64,000 nucleotides of DNA, taken from Forficula auricularia. Its lineage: Eukaryota; Arthropoda; Insecta; Dermaptera; Forficulidae. Under the pieces are notes generated by a model. It worked only from the letters and a program-made list of their open reading frames with translations. It had not been told where the DNA came from and did no database searches. Location of the stretch: positions 15,584,591 to 15,648,590 of the forward strand of contig JALMQS010000225.1 in the NCBI GenBank assembly GCA_024734495.1. Reading direction: 5' to 3'. Every line of letters starts with the position of its first letter. Positions within the stretch are counted from its first letter, which is position 1. The position numbers and the translations under genes were made by a program. Of the stretch, positions 1-9,944 are shown piece by piece.

Positions 1-49
1 AAATAAAAACAAGCGAGCCAATGCTCATGCGCGCGCATCCACTCAACCA

Positions 50-207
50 CTCTGGGGGCGGGGCCTCTGGCTTGCGCTCTGGTCGGGAATCGATGCTGTT
101 CGATGTTGAATCTTTCGATTCAACAGGTATTATTTCATTACCCTCCTCTACCTCTCTGCTTCTATTTATCGAAATAATCCTCTTTAAAAATTTTATTAAT
201 TTAATAG
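50..207 (+). promoter_or_regulatory. GC-box promoter region and possible 5'UTR intron of the small gene at 231
   Basis: A C+G-rich patch at about 30-95 stands out from the AT-rich surroundings and holds a classical GC box (GGGGGCGGGGCC near 53-64), the site bound by Sp1/KLF-type factors. It lies about 170 bp before the ATG at 231. A possible 5'UTR intron runs from GTATTA at 127 to TAATAG ending at 207. The GC box is read directly from the sequence; promoter use and the UTR intron are inferred. The frame is also open upstream to an ATG at 21, but that stretch looks non-coding. Confidence 0.45.
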
Positions 208-230
208 ACAGAATAATAGAATTCAATAAA

Positions 231-638
231 ATGGCATCGAATTCAGAGACAGAACATTCAGAACATTTCGTTATTCAGCAACAAATAACAAAGGTGTGCT
301 TACTTAATTAATAAATAAATGAAAATGAAATGAAAATAAATAAAAGAATATTGCAATAATTCTACTAATTTATTTATTATATTTCCAGCTAATAGAAGAA
401 AATAATCAATTAAAAAAAAATCTACTAAAGGTAAGCGTTATATATTAATCGTGGGTGTATGTGTAAAATCCCCGTGAATCCCTAATTGATTTCATAACTA
501 ATTCCTATAATTTATTTATTTATTTAATTAATTGAATTTTATTATTTATTTATTCTATTTAAGGAAATAAAAATTAAAGAAGAAGAAAAAATTCCTTGGA
601 ATTTGATTTCCAACGAGGATTTGATGAATTATTATTAA
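231..638 (+). CDS. Probable small three-exon gene, 59-residue leucine-zipper-like protein
   Basis: Predicted as join(231..293, 389..430, 564..638). Exon 1 starts with ATG in a good context (AAA before, G after) and gives 21 codons. Intron 1 is 95 bp (GTGTGC...TTTCCAG). Exon 2 gives 14 codons. Intron 2 is 133 bp (GTAAGC...TATTTAAG). Exon 3 gives 24 codons and a TAA at 636-638. Both introns are phase 0 and all junctions obey GT-AG. The product is 59 residues: an acidic/polar head (residues 1-13), a heptad segment with d positions Ile15, Leu22, Leu29 and a positions Ile19, Asn26, Leu33, a Lys/Glu-rich stretch (35-45), and a tail containing PWNLIS and ending NYY. The Asn at a central a position is typical of short parallel dimeric zippers. 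No signal peptide or membrane segment is seen. I do not recognise the family. It could also be a terminal fragment of a larger gene lying upstream. The exon model is inferred and untested by transcripts. Confidence 0.5.
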
Positions 639-969
639 AATATCTAAGATTATTTATTTATTTATTATTAGAGTATCTATTAGTTAGATATTTATATAAT
701 ATACTGAGTAAAACTTTATTACTTTAATGAACATCTTCAGTCCATTTTGAAGATCAATCCAACATCTTTAACGTCAAATATCGAGGAGTTATGAAGAGTT
801 AAAGAAGTCACGTTTTTTGGATCCTCAAAATAATATTTTGGTTTAATATGATTCTACTTAAAAAGATTATAACTTTTTCCTTAATAAAATCGTGTTTTAC
901 CATATATACTCGTAGTTCTTATTTATACTTAGTAATACATTTGTATTTTATTTTATAGAATTGGAATTA

Positions 970-1210
970 AAGGCACGATGAGGTGGGAGATACCAATCGA
1001 CTTGATTGGGGAATAATGGAATTGAAATAATTATCGGAAAAGAGGTTATTTTATCTAATTAGATTTTTCCTCTTATTAAAAACAAGGACTAAAGATGAAT
1101 AAAGGACACTCGATGGTGGAGAAGTAATCTCCGGAATCGAAGCAAAAATACAATGTATACATTAATTAATGTAAAATAATTGGTTTAATAAAATTTATAA
1201 AAAATAAAAA
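970..1210 (+). repeat. Hairpin-rich A-tailed repeat, copy 1 (possible 3'UTR of the small gene)
   Basis: About 225 bp from the CCAATC...GATTGG hairpin (near 993-1009) to an A-rich end. It is almost identical to two copies near 60.1-60.6 kb. Conserved internal hairpins are CCAATC/GATTGG, AAGAGG/CCTCTT around a palindrome ATCTAATTAGAT, GGAGA/TCTCC, and the palindrome TACATTAATTAATGTA. It ends with AATAAA at about 1187 followed by an A-rich run, as in a polyadenylated RNA. It lies 330 bp after the stop codon at 638 on the same strand, so it may be, or may have inserted into, the 3'UTR. Frames are not conserved between copies, so it is probably non-coding. Confidence 0.6.
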
Positions 1211-1737
1211 ATTTGTATTTTATTTTTAATCTGGCTCGCTGTCATACTCGAGACAAAAATTGCCACTTAAGGAGTATGAGTTTGACACTTCTATATTAAT
1301 ATATATTTGTATATTTATATACAAGAATCGCTCATTTAATAGAATAAGATACACGTTTATGACACAAGATTAACTTTCTGTTCTTAAGTTATCCTGACTA
1401 TCGATATCTATACTGATAGAATCGTAAAAAGAAAAAAAATCACGTCTGATAATAATTTTTCACCACGCTTCAGACATGTATAATTATGAAAAATAGTAAA
1501 AAAAATATGAGTTAGCCTCATCCACATAAGCTCATGGAGGAAGTAAAACTTCTTTAGCGGTAGATGTTATTTGTATATAAAGGCGAAAAAAATTATCCCT
1601 CTTAAAAAATAACACTCCAGAATCATATCTATAATATTAAAATTGACATTATTTTTATGTAGACTTTTTATTATTTTTTTGGAGGTGTAATATATATATA
1701 TATTTGTTATGTTATTTATAAATATATTATTATTATA

Positions 1738-1853
1738 TTTAATTAAATTAGGGAACGAAGAAAAGATTTTTATATTAGAGACAAAAGGATCAGCCGGTAT
1801 CCTTTTGTTTATAATATAAAAATCTTTTCTTCGTTCCCTAATTTAATTTAATT
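1738..1853. repeat. Near-perfect 50-bp-arm hairpin
   Basis: Left arm about 1741-1790 and right arm about 1799-1850 are reverse complements with only about two mismatches, around an 8-base loop (CAGCCGGT). It carries no coding frame. It may be a MITE or foldback end, or a recent palindrome. Confidence 0.85.
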
Positions 1854-2052
1854 TATAATTGTCTTTCGAAGCGGCCTCATTGTGATTGCGCCCAGAAGTG
1901 AAGAAAAAAATTATTTTCGACCTTTGGTTTCGCGATCAAGTGGGAGGCGTTTGGATATAATTATATTTAATTTTTATTAGTTTTTTTTTTATTCAGGATT
2001 TTGGACTTAAGTATTTTTATTTTTAGTTTTAGCCTAAGGCTTCCCCAATCAT

Positions 2053-2250
2053 GAATTCGATATATTTCGGGGTGAGTTTGCTTTGACTCCTGATGATCGG
2101 CTCACCCCCGAAATATATCGAATTCAAAACTCAATTTTGTTTTATTTCTTTTTTGTGAAACCTACCTCGCATCTTGCTCAAGTTTTATTATTATATTAAA
2201 ATGTTTCACCTAGAACCAACACCTAATTCCTTAAAAGTTATTAAATATGA
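2053..2250 (+). repeat. 24-bp-arm hairpin joined to a dispersed repeat shared with 36.7 kb and 49.9 kb
   Basis: Arms 2053-2076 and 2101-2125 (GAATTCGATATATTTCGGGG type) enclose a loop with CTGATGA at about 2089. The following 2124-2250 segment matches 36.70-36.83 kb and, in reverse, 49.92-50.0 kb (shared GTTTCACCTAGAACCAACAC and CCTTAAAAGTTATTAAA). This is a dispersed element of unknown class, possibly the end of a Penelope-like or foldback repeat. Confidence 0.7.
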
Positions 2251-2837
2251 AAGATTGCTGTCTTTTTGAACCATCTATGAACTAACCGTCCTAGATGTTG
2301 CTTAACCTCTGATAATTCGAACTTTTCAAAGCTTATCATTTTTACTTTATCCAATGCGAACCATAGAGAAAGTATTGTTTTAAATGAAACAAATGAAATA
2401 GCTTAAGCGTTGCATTTTCTGTCAAAATGGTTGCATAACTTCAAGGGTCATTCGTATTTTGCTTATTGGAATTATTAAACCTGCTAGAGAAATTAATATT
2501 AAAATATTTATTTTTCTTCTTGTTAAGTCAGCGACTATAACTATATACTACAGTTAGTTATGAATATCTTTATTTATTAGTTATTTCATTGCTAAAAATA
2601 AATATACCTCTTACACGAATAACTTAATGCGAGACCACCTTTCTCATTTAATTTAATAAAATATTAATAAAATCAAAATAGTTGATTAGATGTGAGTAGC
2701 AGAGTTGTCGATTTTGTAAGAACAAATAAAAGGGGGTGTCCTCTAGTATATACAATTTACATATATTAATTATAGATCCTCGATAATCGAGTTTCGAGCA
2801 AAAACAATAATAAAATTTAACAAAAACATGTTTATAT

Positions 2838-3545
2838 GATTATTCGGGAACGTATTCACCATCTACTTCAGTAACTGCTTCCCATTTGCTTGGCAGTCGG
2901 TCGATTCCACGGGCGAAGAAGTCACGATTCTTGGAGGCAATCCACTCTTTGACATCGGCCACCAAGTCATCCAAATCGTCGTAGATCTTAGTCTTTTGCC
3001 AGTTTTTCAAAGAGCGGTTGATGTGATAGTCCGTCGGTGCTTTGGTCGGTGAGTACGGCCGATGTGGGAGTAGATCCCAGCCCTTATTGGCGATGAATTC
3101 GACGACCCGGCGCTCAACATGTTGACGTGCGTTATCGTGATGGAACATGATGTGGTTCTTTTTGCGCGGTCTTTTCGCCTCGATTGCACCGTGAAGACGT
3201 TCAAGGCTGTGCCAGGTAGACGTCGCTGTTTATGTTGAATTTCCGCTTGCCGTTTTTGTCCAGGATTCGCCGTTGATTGGTCGACATTGAAGTCTGCAGT
3301 CAGCATTCGTGTTGTAAGGCTTTCATCCTCTTCCACGGCTGTCAGAAGTGCCTGATCATCAAAATCCGATGGCCGACCTCTTCCTTCTTTATCCTCCAAA
3401 CTAGTGTCACCTGATTTGAGACGGGAAAACCCCTTCTGTACTGCACTATCAGTAATTGTTCCTTCGCCAAAAAGTTCGTTTTAGATCGCGAAATGACTGT
3501 GCTGCCTTCCATCCTTTCTCGTAGTGGTAAATAATTTTACATGGC
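2838..3545 (-). pseudogene. Broken mariner (DD34D) transposase
   Basis: Reading the minus strand, the N-terminal part (about 3545-3255) encodes a mariner helix-turn-helix region with the linker SGDTSLEDKEGRGRPS and a second HTH containing LLTAVEEDESLTTR. The C-terminal part (3148-2840) has the catalytic block HHDNARQH and the final SPTKAPTDYH. Exactly 34 residues separate the two aspartates, the DD34D signature of mariner, a cut-and-paste transposase of the Tc1/mariner superfamily. It ends PSKWEAVTEVDGEYV. About 90-100 residues of the usual ~345-residue protein are missing in the middle, including the first catalytic Asp, and the frame shifts near 3210-3240, so it cannot be active. I could not find convincing terminal inverted repeats. 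An old, internally deleted mariner copy. Confidence 0.9.
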
Positions 3546-4228
3546 AAAATCTCTATCTATTATCGACTTCTGAATTAGAAGCTGCAACTTGGTGAATAAA
3601 ATTATAAGTTTTTTCTAATTTTTTCGTGAGTGGTTCAACAAGAAATCTCTATTTAACCAATCTGACCACCAAAACATAATAACATTAATTCCCTTAGCAA
3701 TGTGAAATTATTTCATTTCAATTTACACGATTCTTGGAATCAAAATACTCCTTCGAATTAAAACTTGAGAAGAGTTGAACCAATTGATTCATCGATTCGA
3801 TTACAGAAACTGGAATGGTAAAGCGTCAAGCAAAGTTGATTTAATTTTATGCTAATTTGTTTATAATTTCGCGATGAGGGCAAAATTAAAGCATTTGTTT
3901 TTCGCTATTGATCGCTGTTTTATTATCTTCACTCCCCATAATAATGAGAGAATTCAACTGGATTTGCTATGGAGTTGAGTAAATAAAGGGCTATATCCCG
4001 ACTTGAAAAGCTTTAAACTGACAGTATATATAATTTAATGTTTTTCATATTAAAAAATATACCCTAAAATGGCTCAATTTGTTTTTCATTTATATATATT
4101 GAAAAGAGAAAGTTGATGATAGTTTGTTTGCTTGCACAGTTGCACTTGAGGGGGTTCTTTAGAGCTCTGCCTATTGGTGTCGATAGCTTCAGGGAGTTGG
4201 AAAAAATATATGATCAAGAGTTTTCAAT

Positions 4229-4502
4229 AGCAACTCCAATAAAAATAATTTTTATAAAAAAAAAAATTGACTTCAAAAAACTAATCCGTCAAGTGCGATT
4301 CATAAAATATATATGTTTGGCAACGACCTCAAAAAGTAATTTCATGTTAATATTTCGTCGTTTAGTTGTAACTAAATAAATTATTTTATAAGTTTTAGTA
4401 CATTTTATTTTATTTTTAAGTTATTATTATTTTATTTGTTGCATTTAAGTTTTTTGAAGTCGGTTTTATTTTTTTTTATAAAAAATTATTTTTATTTTTC
4501 TC
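4229..4502. mobile_element. MITE-like element with ~45-bp inverted ends (GACTTCAAAAAA type)
   Basis: Left end about 4229-4282 (AAATTGACTTCAAAAAACT) and right end about 4446-4502 (AGTTTTTTGAAGTCGGTTTT) are inverted copies around an AT-rich core. A related end with TTTTTTGAAGTCGGTTAAAA stands at 4853-4875, preceded by text about an AAATCGGTTC motif. Ends of this kind recur in insect genomes as I remember them; the superfamily is not established here. No transposase is encoded. Confidence 0.5.
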
Positions 4503-5825
4503 TTTTTAGTGATGTTATTAATAGTGACTTAATATAATACCTTGTGTGCATCTCGTAAGAGAAAGCGTCAGGCGAATGAATCAGAAAATGATAATAAAAT
4601 TCAATTCATAAATATAGAAATTATCTTGAAACGTTTGCGGGTTTTAAATGAATGTTATAAGATTTTTTTTATAAAAGATTTTATTTATCATAATTTCGAT
4701 TATTTGCTCAAGGTCTAATACCAATGAAAAAAACGGGACCAAAAAGCTAGACTGAACCCAATGCAATTTTTTTTTCAAAATCGGTTCACAATTGGCGGAG
4801 ATATGAGGTAACATAGACACAAAAAAAAAATCAATCGAATAGAAAACCTCCTCCTTTTTTGAAGTCGGTTAAAAAGAGTCTCGATAGCACCAGGGTTGAC
4901 ACCGGACCTTAAACTTTCAACGAGAATTCTGAAAAGCCCCCCCGCAAGGCCAAGGTCACGAAGAGCTGGAGGTCCAGTTTAGCTTGTGGATTAAATTATT
5001 CAGTAAATTAAGATACACTTGAATTTATTCAGCAGTAGTTATTCATTTTATATTGGAAATGATTGTTCCTTAATTTATTACTGCAATATGCTAAAAATTA
5101 AATGAAGCTCTTATATGGATTATTGTTGAATGAGGAAAATTTGCCATCAGTTATAAATATCGGATAAAGGCGTTTATGTTGAGGTGACAGCGCTCGTGAG
5201 GAGGATGCATTAATGGCGTGCCATAAAATTTATTGATTCTCGTTTGATAAATGGGAGATTGGAAAGCCGGAGTTGATCGACTCCCCGAGAGATGCCTTTA
5301 CCTTCCCTGAGATTAATAATAACGATCCTGTTGCTTTCTCACCGGATATCGAAAACTTGGATAATCTTCTCTTGATAAAATCATTTTTTGAAATTATATT
5401 AAAATTTGCTCACGGTTTTATTCAATTATTAAAGAGGCATTTTTATCCGATCTGTTGAATTTAATGTATCTAAACCAATCGATCGATTATGAACAAATCG
5501 TTTATGAACAAAAATTCAAAGGCACGCATGAAATACGAACAATTTTTCCCAGACCTTTATATGAAGAGAATACTCTCCAAAGTAACCAGAAAACAAGATT
5601 TCATTTGAATAAAAAGACAAAATATTTACCTGTTTGGCTGTGAAAATGGATACGATTTTCTTTTTTCATTGCCAACTCTGTAAATAATTTTGCTTTTAAG
5701 TTTACGATAGAAAAAATTATAGCTTTTGCGCTAATAGATTATCTGTCGATCTGCTACAACTTCTCGGAATATTGGAAATATACGATCCGTTAAACGACAT
5801 CTCTGTTAGAATACTTGGTCTAGAA

Positions 5826-6136
5826 CAGTGTTCTTCAACCTGAGTTCCGTGGAACCGTAGGGTTCCACTCAAACGCTTAAGGCCTTCCGGGAGTGAATGC
5901 TAAAATTTGAACGTTGACCCGTGTTCACAATTAGAGAGATCTTTTTGTTTGAATAAATTCAAACGTATATCTTATATAAAGTTTTTATAACAAAGGCAGT
6001 GACGCACCTTGTTCATACATGTAATATGTAATATGGCAACCCCACTCTACAGACAACCGCTACTGAACGAAGGGTTCAATAAAAAAATTATCTCAAAAAA
6101 CGGTTCCGCGGGATGACAAAAGGTGGAACAACACTA
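5826..6136. mobile_element. hAT-type MITE, 311 bp, with perfect 8-bp target duplication
   Basis: The termini are CAGTGTTCTTCAACCT and, inverted, TAGTGTTGTTCCACCT. The flanks are the 8-bp duplication GTCTAGAA at 5818-5825 and 6137-6144. The 8-bp duplication and CAGTG-type ends place it in the hAT superfamily. It has no coding frame and would need a transposase supplied in trans. Confidence 0.85.
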
Positions 6137-6229
6137 GTCTAGAACATGCTTACTAGACACTAGGAGATTTTTTAGACATCTTAAAGAGATCTTAAAGACA
6201 ATAAGCGTTGAAGAAGATATCTTCTAGAG

Positions 6230-6549
6230 CAGTGTTCTGCAAACTTTTTGTGTACAAGGTACACCTACCATATCAAGAAATTTTCGAAGTACTCCAAAGA
6301 AAAAAACAATGTTTATTAAATATTTATTTATTATTAAAATCAATATAATATGAAAAGATGTTTAATGAGAAACGTGAGCATGCTTAACTGAGCACAGGCG
6401 ATCAAAATTTGGAGCAATCGTAGGCTGCTCTCATCTCTTGCTGTTCGTATAACTCTCAGCTATTTACAAAACTTGACATTTTTCCACGGCACACCAACTG
6501 ATGACCACGGTACACCAGTGTGCTGTGGCACACACTTTGCGGAACACTC
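6230..6549. mobile_element. Second hAT-type MITE, 320 bp, with perfect 8-bp target duplication
   Basis: The termini are CAGTGTTCTGCAAACTTT and, inverted, GAGTGTTCCGCAAAGTG. The 8-bp duplication TTCTAGAG is at 6222-6229 and 6550-6557. It lies only 93 bp from the previous MITE and uses a similar target (TCTAGA core). The interior differs from that MITE, so this is a different subfamily. Confidence 0.85.
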
Positions 6550-6842
6550 TTCTAGAGCAAGTGTGCTATCTAGGAGAATGTGTCATGGTTAGTTCTTAGG
6601 TGTGAGTTCTTGGTTAATTAAAGTTGCCTAAATCCAGATAATCTTCTATTATCTTATTATAATTATTTGGTCAGACATCAAGTGAGATGACAGGAGTTTG
6701 TGATGTTACTACTCTATTTTACTATTTTCCAGAGTTACATGTAGGTACTAAAGTACTATTATTATTAAAATCAATATAATATGAAAAGATGTTTAATGAG
6801 AAACGTGAGCATGCTTAACTGAGCACAGGCGATCAAAATTTG
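6330..6842. repeat. Identical 82-bp direct duplication (6330-6411 and 6761-6842)
   Basis: An internal piece of the 6230-6549 MITE recurs 350 bp downstream with no base differences visible, but without the MITE ends. The perfect match implies a recent copying event or an assembly error. Confidence 0.9.
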
Positions 6843-7032
6843 CTTAATGTACTGCTATTAATTAAAAAAGTTCCAACCAGTAGTCCATTTTAAATGATAA
6901 TTTAATTTTAACGAAAAATTAAAAAGAAAAAAATATTTACTATTTTTTTTAGCGAGCTTTTTCTTAAAATATTAATCTTTCTTACAAATGTAAATCGCTG
7001 TTTTCGAAAAATTACGAACATATACAATTACA

Positions 7033-7269
7033 TCATAGTAAAAATGAAAATGCATTAAGAGAGACAATACTTATAAAAGTTGAGATGAATAATTTAAATT
7101 TTACATCTAGACCAGAAAACAATTTCAACAAGCACTCTCGAGTGAAGAAGCCACAAAGTTCCATCTGTTTGGTCGGCACGTGGCAGGCATATCCGAAATG
7201 ATCTGTCCCGGGTGGACATGTCAACAAACTAAAGCGATAGATCAGAATAATAAGACGAAAACCATTCAC
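7033..7269 (-). other. Cysteine-containing open segment, possible exon, unrecognised
   Basis: On the minus strand, a good splice acceptor (TTCTGATCTATCGCTTTAG, ending near 7228) is followed by an open frame reading TCPPGTDHFGYACHVPTKQ, then MELCGFFTREC. The spacing of four cysteines in about 30 residues and the higher G+C suggest a piece of a secreted or extracellular protein. There is no ATG in good context and no downstream exon that I can join. I do not recognise the family. Chance is a real alternative. Confidence 0.2.
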
Positions 7270-7591
7270 TGAGACTATTTTTCCCGAGGGAGCAGGATCT
7301 CATCCGCTGCTCTGTGCAAAATTTATATTTGCCTCTCTTTACTTAATTACTCATGAATCCCCCTGAGAGTCACTCTTCGGCTGCTCTTATCATGGTCAAA
7401 AATAATAATAATAATAATAAATAAAACTAAACTATTCAAAAATTAAATTATTTTGTATAAATTTTTCAAAAAATCATGTTTTAAGTAGGTACGGCTGCTG
7501 AGCATAGTGAATAAAAATTAATTATAAAAAAAAGTAGAAAATCGGCTCCTGTGTTTATTATTGGTATTCAAAGTATAAAAATAGTTATATA

Positions 7592-8165
7592 CTAGCTGCA
7601 AGGCACGCCCTCCGTGGACCTCTTGCTAGCCAAGGAGCTTCGCCCCCTGAACCCCTCGTCACTTAAACACTCCCTCTCCTCCATCTCCAACCACTCTCCA
7701 TCCCACGGACCCTCTCCCCAGCCCCGGAACTTCACCCCCGCCTCTTATCACCCTCCAACCCAGTAAACCTAAGCCCTGGACTCCCACCCATGGACCCCGC
7801 ATCCCCTGGACTATTCCCCTCATCCTATTCCCTGGGTCCCAAACCTCACCCCTGGACCCCACCTCCCAACCCCAAATAGGTATATATATAGGTACAGACT
7901 TAGGCACAAATTCCTCTTAGTAGCCCCTTGGACCCCAACCCCCGTCCCTGGGGGGGACATACAAACATAGGTACATACAGAGAGAGGGACAAATGCCCTT
8001 TAATAGTATGTGATGATATAGATACAGACACAGGAACAAATGCCCTTTAGTAGCCCCCTGGACCTCCATCTTTCACCTGGATCCCGCCTTGCAACCCCTG
8101 GGGGGGGGGACATAGGTAGGTAGGTAGGTAGTTACAGAAGCAGGCACAAATGCCCTTTAATAGTG
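7592..8165 (-). mobile_element. Helitron-like 3' end with C-rich tandem repeats
   Basis: On the minus strand the element ends with the hairpin AGGGC-GT-GCCTT, then GCAG-CTAG, followed by host T (plus 7591). This is the standard Helitron 3' structure: a short hairpin shortly before CTRR, with insertion between A and T. Inward lie C-rich imperfect repeats (7660-7870) and about three copies of a block with CACAAATGCCCTTTAATAG (7900-8165, including a GGTA run). No Rep/helicase coding is seen. The 5' end is not identified. Confidence 0.6.
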
Positions 8166-8520
8166 TGATTATAAATTTGGAGGTTAAAAATTCGTTAATA
8201 AAATTCGAAAAATGAATTGATTTTCTCAAATTAGTTTGAGGCAGTTTAGTTTTTGTATAATAAAAAATAAAGCATAGTTGTGAATCCTACTACCTTAATG
8301 TTGAAATCTGTCTCTACTAGACTATATGAGCAGTCAACTAACAATTCGAGCTTATAATTTGGTTTTCCACTCATTTTATAAAAGGTTTTTTCCGTAAAGA
8401 GACAGAGACACTATTATGGGCATAACTTGATCCCTTTTTTAATAAGAAATAAAATTATATTGAATAATCAAAAAGCAAAAAAATGTTCTACAATATAAGA
8501 ATTTTTGATGAAAAAATATA

Positions 8521-8712
8521 TTAATTTGATTCTACATGTTGTCATAGCTATCTCAAAAATTGAGTGAAATTTTGATAAAGAGAGCCAAATGGGGTTAACG
8601 ATTTTTATTTAAAAAGTCACTTAATTTGATACAAAATGCTGTAAGAAAACATTCTCTAAAATTTGATCAAATTTTGATAGGGAGAGTCAAAATAGCGTTA
8701 AGTTAGAGGTGA
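8521..8712. repeat. Diverged tandem pair (~100-bp unit)
   Basis: Two related blocks, 8521-8625 and 8630-8712, share TTAATTTGATNC, AAATTTTGATA and GAGAGNCAAA. Non-coding, origin unknown. Confidence 0.4.
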
Positions 8713-9299
8713 AAAAGAGGGATGGATAGAAAATAATAACTTTCCAGGAGATAATAAGTAAGCCATTGGAATTCCCCTGAAATTTTCTTCTTTCCCTGTA
8801 ACTTTCATTTTGTATAGATATCTCTGATTTCTCATTTGAAATGTTATAAAAATGTTGAATTTTAATTAAACAAGAAAAGGTGAGTGAATGTCGTATCGCC
8901 CAGACACCAATTTACTTCCTGTCGACTCAGATTACTTAAAAGTTTTCCCATTAAAAGAGGAACTGTAACAAGTAACAAGACAGACTAATGCTTTCGACCA
9001 GTGCGCTATAAAGTGAGAGTTCGGTTTGAAATGTTTTATTGCCAACAATAAAAGTAGATGACATTTTAGATGTCCTAAAAGAATATTCTTTGTTTGTTTC
9101 TTTTTCAAAAAAATATCTATAGCTATAATTTTCCAATTGCAGATTCAGCCTTATCTAGCTCACACAACTCTTTAGATCATTGTAGAACCATCTCCGCAAT
9201 TTCCCTTTATCATAGATACTTCTATTTATTCTGAAGAAAGTCTTGAATCGTACTAAATTTTCAAACATTCCACATATTTTCTCGCTCAAATCTACTAGT

Positions 9300-9530
9300 A
9301 GAAGAAATGCATTCGCTAACTTGTCTAACCCTAAGATTGGAACTTCCTTACCGCCTTTGTCCCTTTGTAATATTTAGCCCTCAATCATTTAAGACCCAAA
9401 TCCAAGGTACATTCAATCTCAAACTTTACAATTTTCTTCCTCTTCTTTTCACAATTCGAGAGTTAATATTGATTTATAGCTGTTGTACCTTCTTGGGGTA
9501 ACACCTTCATGCATCAATATCATAAAAAAA
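9300..9530 (+). mobile_element. Decayed jockey-type LINE 3' end
   Basis: The text from AATGCATTCGCTAAC to the end TTCTTGGGGTAACACC...ATCAATATCATAAAAAAA aligns with the 3' ends at 18.9 kb and 22.39 kb. Only the C-terminal coding tail and 3'UTR remain, heavily mutated. Confidence 0.7.
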
Positions 9531-9584
9531 TAGAAAATTATACGTCATTACATGTCTATTCTACTCATTTGCTTACACCTGACC

Positions 9585-9942
9585 GCCTCCCTGGTGTAGT
9601 GGTCAGCATGTCTGGCTGGCAACCCGGACGTCACGTGTTCGATTCCCGGCTATACCCAGACTTTTTTCTGTAAGTATAGGGTCTGGAAAAAAAATTAAGT
9701 GGGAGATAAATTTAACCTAATTTATCTCACGGAGAATTCACCACTGCTCGAAGCCCTTAAAAAAACTTAGTAAATTGGATTGTATCTGACTTTCTGAGAT
9801 TTAGTTTGTGATCCCGGCTTCTTTCCTTCTACTCTGTTCTTTTCAAGATGGAGAGGTCATCCCATACAGGCCTTTAGGGGATGCACCTTCTGGTGTATCT
9901 CCTTCTCACATCAAAATCATTAAAAAAAAAAAAAAAAAAAAA
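9585..9942 (+). mobile_element. tRNA-derived SINE with a LINE-type 3' tail
   Basis: The head has an RNA polymerase III A box (TGGTGTAGTGGTCAGCATG at 9592-9610) and B box (GTTCGATTCCC at about 9637), as in tRNA genes. A middle body follows. The last ~110 bp (about 9830-9942: GATGGAGAGGTCATCCC, GGGGATGCACCTT, GGTGTATCTCCTTCTCAC, then poly-A) match the 3' end of the LINE fragment at 32.03-32.12 kb. SINEs that share a 3' tail with a LINE are known to borrow that LINE's reverse transcriptase; the partnership here is inferred from the shared tail. Confidence 0.85.
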
Positions 9943-9944
9943 AT

